Positions 1-6,350 of a stretch of DNA of 6,868 bases are shown here, one piece after another (the stretch's first letter is position 1; the number at the start of each line of letters is the position of its first letter). Origin of the DNA: Desulfobacteraceae bacterium (GTDB taxonomy: Bacteria > Desulfobacterota > Desulfobacteria > Desulfobacterales > Desulfobacteraceae); assembly GCA_015486915.1 (NCBI GenBank), contig WFQS01000566.1:1-6868 (forward strand), read 5' to 3'. The notes under the pieces are model-generated. The model saw nothing but the letters and a program-made list of their open reading frames with translations, was not told where the DNA came from and ran no database searches. A program made the position numbers and the translations under genes.

Positions 1-5
1 AAAAT

Positions 6-19
6 AATATACGTATATT
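6..19. promoter_or_regulatory. AT-rich perfect palindrome, possible -10 region
   Basis: AATATACGTATATT is a perfect 14-bp palindrome. Its right half contains TATATT (14-19), which would place a plus-strand transcription start near 25-28, at the foot of the stem-loop described next. Any -35 element would fall off the left edge, so promoter function cannot be judged. It could equally be an operator half-buried at the window edge or a chance AT-rich palindrome. Confidence 0.25.
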
Positions 20-27
20 GTGCAGTA

Positions 28-109
28 TTTTTGTTCGTTTTCAAGGCGTGATGACAGGTGCATAGTCGAACTATGTGCCTGTTATCACAACAGAGAAAAC
101 GGGCAAAAG
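28..109 (+). other. Long two-stem hairpin, possible structured RNA or repeat
   Basis: Two stacked helices can be drawn by hand. The inner one pairs 48-66 with 70-88 (19 bp) around a CGA loop (67-69). The outer one pairs 28-42 with 95-109 (15 bp). They are separated by a small internal loop (43-47 AAGGC against 89-94 AACAGA). Every imperfect pair (53/83, 59/77, 60/76, 34/103, 35/102 and 28/109) is G-U when transcribed from the plus strand; on the minus strand each would be an A-C mismatch. This bias suggests a functional plus-strand RNA fold. No U-tract follows the stem in either direction, so it is not a canonical intrinsic terminator. It could be a small RNA, an RNA processing site, or one copy of a dispersed palindromic repeat. 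No known family was recognised. Confidence 0.5.
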
Positions 110-155
110 GGCAAACAGGATGCGTAAATTATTTTTTGGAAGTTCCCTTATCAGG

Positions 156-749
156 TCATATTCTGTATATAACTCTCTTATCAGTAATTATAATATCAAC
201 ACTGTATTTCCTTGAGTCCATCTGTATATGCTTTGCAATCTGCTCTTCAAGGGCAATGGAAATCTTGCGTGTTGTTTCAGGAAGCTTTGGTATCAATCGA
301 TTGTAAAAACCTTCACCGAAACCAAGCCTTCCTCCTTTTTCATCAAATGCAAGTCCGGGGATAACGGCAATATCAATCTGATCAATGGATATTTTTTTGC
401 ATTTACCGGAATCCGGCTCCAGCATATTCAGTTTTAATTTTCTTTTCACAAGATCTTTATCATAGTCATTTATCTTTAAAAGATTCATTGAATGTTTTGA
501 ATTGGAAATTAGTGGCAGTACGATTTCCTTCTTTATTTCAAGGCATTCCCTGATAATCGTCTCCATTGGAATTTCACTGCTTCGTTCTGAATATAAAAGA
601 GCTGTTTTCGATTCCATAAAATTGGCAAATTCCATAAGATTCTTTTCGATTATTTTTCGTTTTTCAAAGAGTTCTTCCGGAGAAAGGCCTGCGAGTTTTT
701 CTGATATTTCACTGAGTACATCTGATCTACCGTCTCTTATTTCAGTCAT
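156..749 (-). CDS. fau: 5-formyltetrahydrofolate cyclo-ligase (MTHFS), 197 aa
   Basis: This cytosolic enzyme of one-carbon metabolism uses ATP to convert 5-formyl-THF to 5,10-methenyl-THF. The family signature is in the C-terminal half: IPGLAFDEKGGRLGFGEG followed by FYNR (residues about 130-151), the glycine-rich nucleotide/folate loop before a TDKRV-like C-terminus. The usual GYYDR is FYNR here, so the Asp is replaced by Asn. The length of 197 aa is normal for the family. The frame extends to a TTG at 800, but that extension contains the likely -10 element. Of two candidate ATGs, the one at 758 lies only 2 nt from the GAGG (761-764), while the one at 749 lies 11 nt away, so 749 is preferred. 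The gene is transcribed divergently from serS. No clear intrinsic terminator follows the TGA at 156-158. Family assignment is firm; the N-terminal ATP-binding basic residues are less conserved to the eye. Confidence 0.88.
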   Translation of the reverse strand: MTEIRDGRSDVLSEISEKLAGLSPEELFEKRKIIEKNLMEFANFMESKTALLYSERSSEIPMETIIRECLEIKKEIVLPLISNSKHSMNLLKINDYDKDLVKRKLKLNMLEPDSGKCKKISIDQIDIAVIPGLAFDEKGGRLGFGEGFYNRLIPKLPETTRKISIALEEQIAKHIQMDSRKYSVDIIITDKRVIYRI

Positions 750-767
750 AATTATCATATCCTCACT

Positions 768-783
768 TAAAAAATATTTTTTA
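768..783. promoter_or_regulatory. Palindrome TAAAAAATATTTTTTA in fau 5' leader
   Basis: This perfect 16-bp AT palindrome sits between the likely -10 element and the start codon of the cyclo-ligase gene, just upstream of its GAGG ribosome-binding site. It could be a repressor site or a curved A-tract. In an AT-rich genome it may be chance. Confidence 0.25.
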
Positions 784-789
784 TCAACT

Positions 790-815
790 ATTATACACAA
801 AGTTCAAATTGTCAA
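790..815 (-). promoter_or_regulatory. Candidate sigma70-type promoter for fau
   Basis: On the minus strand a perfect TTGACA (810-815) and a perfect TATAAT (790-795) occur in the right order but only 14 nt apart, shorter than the usual 16-18. Transcription would start near 783, giving a leader of about 35 nt. The TATAAT lies inside the TTG-initiated extension of the frame, which supports the internal ATG start at 749. Confidence 0.45.
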
Positions 816-828
816 CCTTCAATAATCA

Positions 829-857
829 TTGACTGATTGGCCATGCCGTGATATTTT
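829..857 (+). promoter_or_regulatory. Candidate promoter for the serS-thrC-LysM-TPR operon
   Basis: TTGACT (829-834) and TATTTT (852-857) are separated by an optimal 17 nt. They would start transcription about 50 nt before the serS ATG. The -35 is a 5/6 match and the -10 a 4/6 match to the sigma70 consensus. The -35 sits between the arms of a small inverted repeat, AATCA (824-828) and TGATT (834-838), which might be an operator. No T-box or other leader structure was seen upstream of serS. Confidence 0.4.
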
Positions 858-916
858 TCAGTTTTAAGTGATTTTTTAAACAAACTAACAGGATTAAAAG
901 GCAGGCAGGAATTGAG

Positions 917-2200
917 ATGCTGGAAATAAAATTTGTACGGGAAAAACTTGAAGAGGTAAAAAAGGCACTGGGTAAAAGAAGCGGAAAGGCTGATTTCCCA
1001 GGTTTTTCAAAACATGAAAAAAAAAGGCGAAAGCTTCTCCAGGAAATTGAGGAACTACGTCATCACAGAAATATCGTATCCGATGAAATCGCTGAAATTA
1101 AAAAATCAGGAAAGAATGCAGATTCAACCATTTCAGAAATGCGAAAAGTATCGGAAGAGATAAAAAAACTTGACAGGGTACTTTCTGAAACTGAAACTTT
1201 TATTCATGATTTTATGATATCCCTTCCAAATATTCCACACCATGAAGTACCAGAAGGACTTGATGAAGAAGATAACAGACTTGAAAAAAAAGTTGGTGCA
1301 CCAAGACAATTTGATTTTGAAATAAAGCCCCACTGGGATATTGGTGAGGACTTGAAAATTCTCGATTTCGCAAGGGCTGCAAAAATAACAGGGGCAAGAT
1401 TTCCTTTGTACATGGGAAAGGGAGCAAAACTTGAAAGAGCCCTTATTAATTTCATGTTGGATATTCACACAAATGAGCATGGATATACCGAGGTTCTCCC
1501 GCCCTTTATGGTGAGCAGAAAAACCCTCACCGGCACAGGCCAGCTTCCCAAATTTGAAGAAGATCTGTTTAAACTTGAGGGATGGGATTATTTCATGATT
1601 CCAACGGCAGAAGTGCCTCTTACAAATATTTATTCAGGTGAAATTCTGTCGGAAAAAGATCTGCCGGTCAAATTTACCGCCTATACACCATGTTTCAGAT
1701 CGGAAGCAGGTTCACACGGTAAAGACACAAGGGGACTTATACGCCAGCACCAGTTCAACAAGGTTGAAATGGTAAAATACACAACGCCTGAAACATCCTA
1801 TGACGAACTTGAATCCCTTTTGCAGAATGCTGAAACGATTTTACAGCGCCTTGGGCTTCCATATCAGGTTGTCACCCTTTGCAGTGGCGATCTTGGTTTT
1901 TCCGCGGCAAAAACATATGATATTGAGGTGTGGATGCCGGGGCAGGACAAGTACCGGGAGATATCATCCTGCAGTAACTGTGAGGCGTTTCAGGCAAGAA
2001 GGGCAAATATTAAATTCAGGCGCGACGGACAGAAAAAGCCCGAACTTGTGCACACGTTAAATGGTTCAGGACTTGCCGTTGGAAGATGCGTTGCTGCAAT
2101 CCTTGAAAATTATCAGACAGCCGACGGCTCCGTTAATATTCCCGAGGCCCTGTGGCCATACATGGGAGGGGTAAAGGTAATTAAAAATGAAAATAAATAA
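917..2200 (+). CDS. serS: Seryl-tRNA synthetase, 427 aa
   Basis: This cytosolic class II aminoacyl-tRNA synthetase activates serine with ATP and charges tRNA-Ser (and tRNA-Sec where present). The N-terminal residues up to about 105 are charged and heptad-like, forming the long coiled-coil arm that grips the tRNA variable arm. The catalytic domain follows, with the serine-binding TAE (230-232), motif 2 ([21 protein letters not shown], with Arg261 and Glu263; about 260-280) and motif 3 ([10 protein letters not shown], 381-390, ending in the ATP-binding Arg). The length is typical and nothing is missing. The ATG at 917 follows AGGA (907-910) at 6 nt spacing, and the protein starts with the usual MLEIKFVRE. 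It is the first gene of a four-gene chain, and its last 14 bases overlap thrC. Identification is essentially certain. Confidence 0.98.
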   Translation: MLEIKFVREKLEEVKKALGKRSGKADFPGFSKHEKKRRKLLQEIEELRHHRNIVSDEIAEIKKSGKNADSTISEMRKVSEEIKKLDRVLSETETFIHDFMISLPNIPHHEVPEGLDEEDNRLEKKVGAPRQFDFEIKPHWDIGEDLKILDFARAAKITGARFPLYMGKGAKLERALINFMLDIHTNEHGYTEVLPPFMVSRKTLTGTGQLPKFEEDLFKLEGWDYFMIPTAEVPLTNIYSGEILSEKDLPVKFTAYTPCFRSEAGSHGKDTRGLIRQHQFNKVEMVKYTTPETSYDELESLLQNAETILQRLGLPYQVVTLCSGDLGFSAAKTYDIEVWMPGQDKYREISSCSNCEAFQARRANIKFRRDGQKKPELVHTLNGSGLAVGRCVAAILENYQTADGSVNIPEALWPYMGGVKVIKNENK

Positions 2201-3689
2201 TTTCCCGGAAGACATAAAACCTTTTATTATACCAAAGCCAAAAGGTGATTTATGCTATAGATGCCTTGGATGTTCAAAAGAATTTTCCATTAAAAAACTG
2301 CTCTATGTATGCCCTGAGTGCGGGGAGGTTCTTCTTCTTCAAAACAGAGAATTTGATGAATTGAAAAAAATTCCCGGCAAAACCTGGCAGAAAATTTTTG
2401 ATTACAGAAGGATGCTCAATATTCCCGCATTAAAGGGCATATACAGGTATCATGAATTTATAGGACCTAATATCCCCATGGATTCACTTGTTTATCTTGG
2501 AGAAGGTCACACACCCGTTGTGGAGGCAAATGCACAGCTTAAGAAAAAGGCAGGAATAAGATTTTTTTATAAAAACGACGGCCAGAATCCAAGTGCATCA
2601 TTTAAAGACAGGGGAATGGCAAGTGCACTTTCATATATAAAATTTCTCATTGACCAAAAACTTGCATCCAATATAATTGCCATCTGTGCATCCACAGGAG
2701 ATACTTCCGCTTCTGCAGCTCTGTACGCCTCATACCTCCAGCCACATATAAAATCAGCGGTTCTTCTCCCCCATGGAAAAGTTACTCCCCAACAGCTTGC
2801 CCAGCCCCTTGGCAGCGGAGCAAAGGTCTTTGAAATCCCGGGAGTTTTTGATGACTGCATGAAAATTGTGGAAAAACTTTCTGAAGAATACAGTGTTGCC
2901 CTGCTGAACTCCAAAAATGCCTGGCGTATTCTCGGACAGGAGTCATACTCCTATGAAATCGCCCAGGATTTTGAATATGAGATGGAAGACAAGGCCGTTG
3001 TAGTACCAATTGGCAATGCAGGAAATATCTCAGCCGTGTTAAACGGATTTATTAAATTTTTTGATGCAGGTATAATTGATGCCCTGCCCAAAATTATCGG
3101 TGTTCAGTCTGAACATGCTAATCCGGTGTTTAAGTATTATCTTGAACCTGACGAAGATAAAAGAGAATTTAAACCGGTAACAGTTAAACCCAGTGTTGCC
3201 CAGGCTGCCATGATCGGCAACCCCGTTTCAATGCCAAGGGTGATAAATCTTGTTAAACTATACAATAAAACAGCAGGACAGAAAAAAGTTTTCTTTGTTG
3301 AGGTAAATGAACAGGCCATAATGGACAATGAACTTGAGGCAAACAGAAACGGCCACATTGCATGCACCCAGGGCGGTGAATGTCTTGCAGGCCTTGTTAA
3401 AGCAGTCTCCACTGGTATTATTGGCAAAAAAGAAACAGCAATTATTGATGCCACTGCCCATGCAATGAAATTTTCAGGATTCCAGAGCCTTTATTTTGAG
3501 AAAAAAATACCAGTCGACTATAATATTAATCCTGTTGAGGAATTGATAAATGCGCCAAAACTTGTCATGCCTGACGATGAAAAGAAAATCCCCGGTCAGG
3601 GCAGCCCGTTAAACGATGATGATTTCAAGGCTTTTGCCAGTGATATTTCCAAAAAAATCGCAGAAGAGCTTGACCTTAACGCATCATGA
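2187..3689 (+). CDS. thrC: Threonine synthase with N-terminal zinc ribbon, 500 aa
   Basis: This is a PLP-dependent fold-type II enzyme converting O-phosphohomoserine to threonine and phosphate, the last step of threonine synthesis, in the cytosol. The N-terminus carries Cys23, Cys26 and Cys29 with Cys42 and Cys45 (CYRCLGC and CPEC), a probable zinc ribbon seen in one subgroup of threonine synthases. The catalytic core shows LGEGHTPV (104-111), the PLP-lysine motif PSASFKDRG (Lys140), a Ser/Thr/Gly-rich [10 protein letters not shown] stretch (169-178) and the phosphate-cupping PIGNAGN (274-280). At 500 aa it matches the longer, zinc-ribbon-bearing forms. The ATG at 2187 lies inside the serS end, with AAAGG (2173-2177) 9 nt upstream, so translation is probably coupled. 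It overlaps the next gene by ATGA. No threonine-rich leader peptide or attenuator is present in the window. Related PLP enzymes such as threonine dehydratase are less likely given the zinc ribbon and motif set. Confidence 0.95.
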   Translation: MKINNFPEDIKPFIIPKPKGDLCYRCLGCSKEFSIKKLLYVCPECGEVLLLQNREFDELKKIPGKTWQKIFDYRRMLNIPALKGIYRYHEFIGPNIPMDSLVYLGEGHTPVVEANAQLKKKAGIRFFYKNDGQNPSASFKDRGMASALSYIKFLIDQKLASNIIAICASTGDTSASAALYASYLQPHIKSAVLLPHGKVTPQQLAQPLGSGAKVFEIPGVFDDCMKIVEKLSEEYSVALLNSKNAWRILGQESYSYEIAQDFEYEMEDKAVVVPIGNAGNISAVLNGFIKFFDAGIIDALPKIIGVQSEHANPVFKYYLEPDEDKREFKPVTVKPSVAQAAMIGNPVSMPRVINLVKLYNKTAGQKKVFFVEVNEQAIMDNELEANRNGHIACTQGGECLAGLVKAVSTGIIGKKETAIIDATAHAMKFSGFQSLYFEKKIPVDYNINPVEELINAPKLVMPDDEKKIPGQGSPLNDDDFKAFASDISKKIAEELDLNAS

Positions 3690-5401
3690 AATTTTTCAAA
3701 ACATTTTTTATCCTGATCGGTATTGCAGTTTTAAATGTTGCATTCTGCTTTAATTATTCATTATGCTCTGATTTAATACAAAGACCGGAAAACAATTTAA
3801 GGACTTCAAAAAATGCTGAGAAATTCACAAAAAATTATATCGAAACCTCTTTAAAAAGGTATGCTGTATATAAGTATAAAAAGGAAAAAATCCTTTGTGA
3901 GCCTTACCGGGTTTCAAAAGATGACTGGCTTTACAAAATATTCAGGAAAAAGGGAGAAATTTCCGAAAAGGACTTCCCCCTTTTTATAAATATTTTTAAA
4001 ACGGTCAACCCGGGGATAAACGACATTGATGCGATTCGTCCCGGGCAGATCATTTTAATTCCATTAAAAAAAATACATGATAATGACTTCAGGGAGACAA
4101 GCCCCGGTGTAATTGATGTTCCCATGATTGAGTTTGCATCCATTCCTGAAGTGGTAAAGCCATTTATAACAAGGCACAGGGTTAAAAAAGGCGAGACCAT
4201 ATCTCAACTTTTAAATTCTGTGTTTCTCAATAAAGACGGCACAATTAACGCCCAGGGTATGAGAGCTTTGAAACTTTCCAATCCGGATATCAAAAATGTA
4301 AATCTCATCTATGCAGGTTCCATTGTCAATATCCCTTCAGCATCCCTTGATTCACAACCCTGGTTTCAGAAATCTTCTCATATTTTAAACAAAACCGCGA
4401 ACAGAAACAATTCTGACCAAAAAGATAAAAAAGCCATAAAACCAAAACAGAGCAAAACAATTACAAAAAATAATCAAGGCAAAATTAACCATAAATATAC
4501 TCTTTCAAAAGTTCTGAAAAAATATGCTTCAGTTGTTGGAGGCAGACTTATTCATACAGGCAGATTCTATTTCCCAAGAATTAACAGACCGGACATTGTC
4601 CTTGATCTTAAATCACATCCTGTAATCGAACTTGCAAATGGTGGGAAGATCCTCATTAGTCCTGATCGCAGAGATTCAGATGTATTGTCTCGAACAATCG
4701 GTAAATTCTGGAAAAACCTTAAAGTGATAACCCTTGCCGAAGCTGTTGATTATTTAAACATGAAAGAACCGGGAACCAGCATAAATCAATTAAAGACAGG
4801 AAAAAGAAAATCAGGTGGAAAAATTGATAGGAAAAAGAAAATCAACAAAAAAAATTCAGCACAGGACATGGCAACCTTCAAAGTGATGAATCTTAAGGCA
4901 AAACACGCAATATTACCCTTCGGCCATGAGGCTGCACTCAAAAAAATTCTTGATTTTACCCGTTTTCAGTATACGCCGGATGAAAAGGTTTCCCTGTCCT
5001 TTAACAGTATCTCTTTAAATGTTAAGCTCGGAAAAATCAGCTCAAAGGCGAGATCTGATATACTCGTTGATTTTGGAACTATTTACGGTTATGCCCTGGA
5101 CATTATAAGGAAAAAAGGCTTTAATGTTATCTCTTTTCCGCCAAAAGATAAGTTTATAATATCATTATCAAAATTATTTACCGATCTTGGCATGTCCGTT
5201 ACAATGAATCCTGTTTTTGTCAGTGCTGAAACAAACAGAGAAATCACAATTAATGGATTATATATAGCAGGCAATATGATAAAATCGCATATCAACGGCC
5301 TTCTTATTACAGATCAACTGCCAGGTAAAGAAACAATGTCATTTCTCAATCAGAAAAATATTAAGATATTATTATTCTATACGGAGGACAAAATAAAATG
5401 A
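3686..5401 (+). CDS. Exported two-LysM protein with unknown C-terminal domain, 571 aa
   Basis: The N-terminus is a Sec signal peptide: Lys2 and Lys5, a hydrophobic core at about 6-22, and likely signal peptidase I cleavage after SLC near residue 27. Two LysM modules follow. The first spans about 73-129 (YRVSKDDWLYKIFRKKG, ending RPGQIILIP). The second spans about 163-218 (HRVKKGETISQLL, ending YAGSIVNIP). LysM modules bind peptidoglycan glycan strands, so a periplasmic location is inferred. After a Lys/Asn/Gln-rich linker (about 236-268) comes an unrecognised region (270-360, containing RFYFPRINRPDIVLDL and PVIELANGGKILI). A second very basic linker (367-392) and a second unrecognised region (395-571) complete the protein. 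There is no catalytic motif of an amidase, NlpC/P60 or transglycosylase. The start is at the ATGA overlap with thrC; only a weak, distant AGAAGAG lies upstream, which implies coupling. Lying before a pilotin-like lipoprotein and near pilQ, it may serve the pilus secretin as TsaP or FimV do. That role is inference. Confidence 0.85.
   Translation: MKFFKTFFILIGIAVLNVAFCFNYSLCSDLIQRPENNLRTSKNAEKFTKNYIETSLKRYAVYKYKKEKILCEPYRVSKDDWLYKIFRKKGEISEKDFPLFINIFKTVNPGINDIDAIRPGQIILIPLKKIHDNDFRETSPGVIDVPMIEFASIPEVVKPFITRHRVKKGETISQLLNSVFLNKDGTINAQGMRALKLSNPDIKNVNLIYAGSIVNIPSASLDSQPWFQKSSHILNKTANRNNSDQKDKKAIKPKQSKTITKNNQGKINHKYTLSKVLKKYASVVGGRLIHTGRFYFPRINRPDIVLDLKSHPVIELANGGKILISPDRRDSDVLSRTIGKFWKNLKVITLAEAVDYLNMKEPGTSINQLKTGKRKSGGKIDRKKKINKKNSAQDMATFKVMNLKAKHAILPFGHEAALKKILDFTRFQYTPDEKVSLSFNSISLNVKLGKISSKARSDILVDFGTIYGYALDIIRKKGFNVISFPPKDKFIISLSKLFTDLGMSVTMNPVFVSAETNREITINGLYIAGNMIKSHINGLLITDQLPGKETMSFLNQKNIKILLFYTEDKIK
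4798..4844 (+). repeat. 16-bp direct repeat in the LysM protein linker
   Basis: AGGAAAAAGAAAATCA occurs exactly at 4798-4813 and again at 4829-4844. The period is 31 bp, not a multiple of three, so the two copies are read in different frames (giving GKRKS and DRKKKI) yet both encode basic residues. An A8 run follows at 4847-4854. It probably reflects local slippage or simple compositional bias in a Lys-rich linker. Confidence 0.7.
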
Positions 5402-6162
5402 GAAAACTGCTACTTACCTTTTTAATAATGACCATGACGGTAACAATGTTCTCCTGCGGTCCTGATGTCCGGCAGCAGGCATTGAAAAATGCTGAAGGGT
5501 CAATGAATATAGGGCATGCATATCTGATATCAGGTGATTACACAGCAGGACTTGGAAAACTTCTTGAAGCTGAAAAAGTTATCCATGACGACCCCTATCT
5601 TGAAAATGACCTGGGACTTGCCTTCATGGCTAAGAAGAGATTTGCCCTTGCAGCAAAACATTTCCAGCTTGCAGTAAAACTGAAATCGGACTATATCCCT
5701 GCAAGGAACAACCTTGGAACAGCTTATATGGAACAAAAAAAATGGGATTCTGCAATAGCATGTTTTAAGGCAATTTCCGGAAATCTACTCTATGCGACAC
5801 CCCATTATCCCCTTTCCAATATGGGATGGGCATATATTGAAAAAAAAGAATATCGTCTTGCAGAAAAAAATTTTTCCAAAGCTCTCAAGCTAAGTCCGGA
5901 ATTTATACAGGCTGTACACGGACTTGCCACGGTTTATATCAAAACTGGCAATGGTTACCATGCAATTAATTTTCTTAACCGAAAAATTAAAAAGAAACCC
6001 GGTGCTGTCATCCTTCATGCTGACCTTGCAAAAGCCTATGAGATGGTTCATCAATTCTCGGATGCAGAAAGATCATGGCAAACCGTTATCAAACTTGCTC
6101 CCGGATCAGGCCCTGCACAAGAAGCAGAAGTCCATATAAATAAGCTGAAATCCATGCAGTAA
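5398..6162 (+). CDS. Six-TPR lipoprotein, Tgl/PilF/PilW-type pilotin candidate, 254 aa
   Basis: The N-terminus is a lipoprotein signal: MRKLLLTFLIM, then MFSC with Cys20 as the lipidated residue. The lipobox is loose (Met at -3, Phe at -2, Ser at -1). Residue +2 is Gly rather than Asp, consistent with outer-membrane sorting. About six tetratricopeptide repeats fill the rest (near 33-66, 67-100, 101-134, 138-171, 172-205 and 206-239), with typical LGTAY, GWAYIEKKEY and ALKLSPEF elements. A single lipidated Cys followed by six TPRs over about 250 aa is the architecture of Tgl (Myxococcus) and PilF/PilW (gamma-proteobacteria), which help the PilQ secretin assemble in the outer membrane. The convergent secretin gene supports this. 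The start overlaps the LysM gene by ATGA and has GGAGG (5383-5387) 10 nt upstream. The gene ends with tandem TAA TAA. TPR lipoproteins are diverse, so the pilus role is likely but not proven. Confidence 0.8.
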   Translation: MRKLLLTFLIMTMTVTMFSCGPDVRQQALKNAEGSMNIGHAYLISGDYTAGLGKLLEAEKVIHDDPYLENDLGLAFMAKKRFALAAKHFQLAVKLKSDYIPARNNLGTAYMEQKKWDSAIACFKAISGNLLYATPHYPLSNMGWAYIEKKEYRLAEKNFSKALKLSPEFIQAVHGLATVYIKTGNGYHAINFLNRKIKKKPGAVILHADLAKAYEMVHQFSDAERSWQTVIKLAPGSGPAQEAEVHINKLKSMQ

Positions 6163-6165
6163 TAA

Positions 6166-6326
6166 GGATCGAAAATTTTATAAGTTGAACGAGATTGCTT
6201 GTCTTCCGGCCCATCTACTTTGTTGCATCAAAGGCCGAATACGTTGAGTATGCAACCTTTAATGCGCCGTGTACATGGGGTAAGAATTCTGCGCTATTTC
6301 TGTTCAACTTATTTCATCTCCGATCC
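6166..6326. repeat. Nested imperfect palindrome between convergent genes
   Basis: Paired arms are centred near 6246. From outside in they are: GGATCG 6166-6171 with CGATCC 6321-6326; ATAAGTTGAAC 6180-6190 with GTTCAACTTAT 6302-6312 (11/11); CCCATCTAC 6210-6218 with GTACATGGG 6271-6279 (8/9); GCATCAAAGG 6225-6234 with CCTTTAATGC 6256-6265 (9/10); and ATAC 6239-6242 with GTAT 6248-6251 around GTTGA. The outer arms are flanked by TAA on both sides (6163-6165 and 6327-6329), which could be a short target duplication. It fills nearly the whole gap between the TPR gene stop and the secretin stop. It may be a MITE-like or other dispersed palindromic repeat, and might also act as a bidirectional transcription barrier. 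There is no T-tract of intrinsic-terminator type and no internal ORF. Confidence 0.75.
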
Positions 6327-6350
6327 TAAAAATCCATAGAATCCACAACA

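Noticed and set aside
48..95. Box C/D-like GTGATGA at the base of the inner stem
   Set aside because: No matching CUGA box D or kink-turn partner is present on the opposite side, and the organism is bacterial.
28..109. Intrinsic terminator or 6S RNA near the fau gene
   Set aside because: No U-tract follows the stem on either strand. 6S RNA is roughly twice as long with a central bubble and normally lies upstream of fau on the same strand, whereas this is downstream and biased to the opposite strand.
750..800. N-terminal extension of the cyclo-ligase to a TTG at 800 (or ATG at 758)
   Set aside because: The extension contains the likely -10 element and has no ribosome-binding site at the TTG. 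The ATG at 758 is only 2 nt from the GAGG. The ATG at 749 is better placed and gives a normal length.
58..825. Plus-strand open frames at 58-306, 228-437 and 502-825
   Set aside because: They lie antisense to the cyclo-ligase gene, lack family motifs and plausible ribosome-binding sites, and are shadows of its coding frame.
1133..3461. Minus-strand open frames opposite serS and thrC
   Set aside because: They are antisense to two firmly identified genes, have odd composition and no recognisable domains.
3686..3770. LysM protein as a lipoprotein using Cys21
   Set aside because: The residue before Cys21 is Phe (VAFC), which does not fit a lipobox needing Gly, Ala or Ser. A signal peptidase I site after SLC is more plausible.
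6163..6350. CRISPR array or tRNA in the convergent intergenic region
   Set aside because: There are no regularly spaced direct repeats and no cloverleaf or T-arm consensus. The structure is a single symmetrical palindrome.
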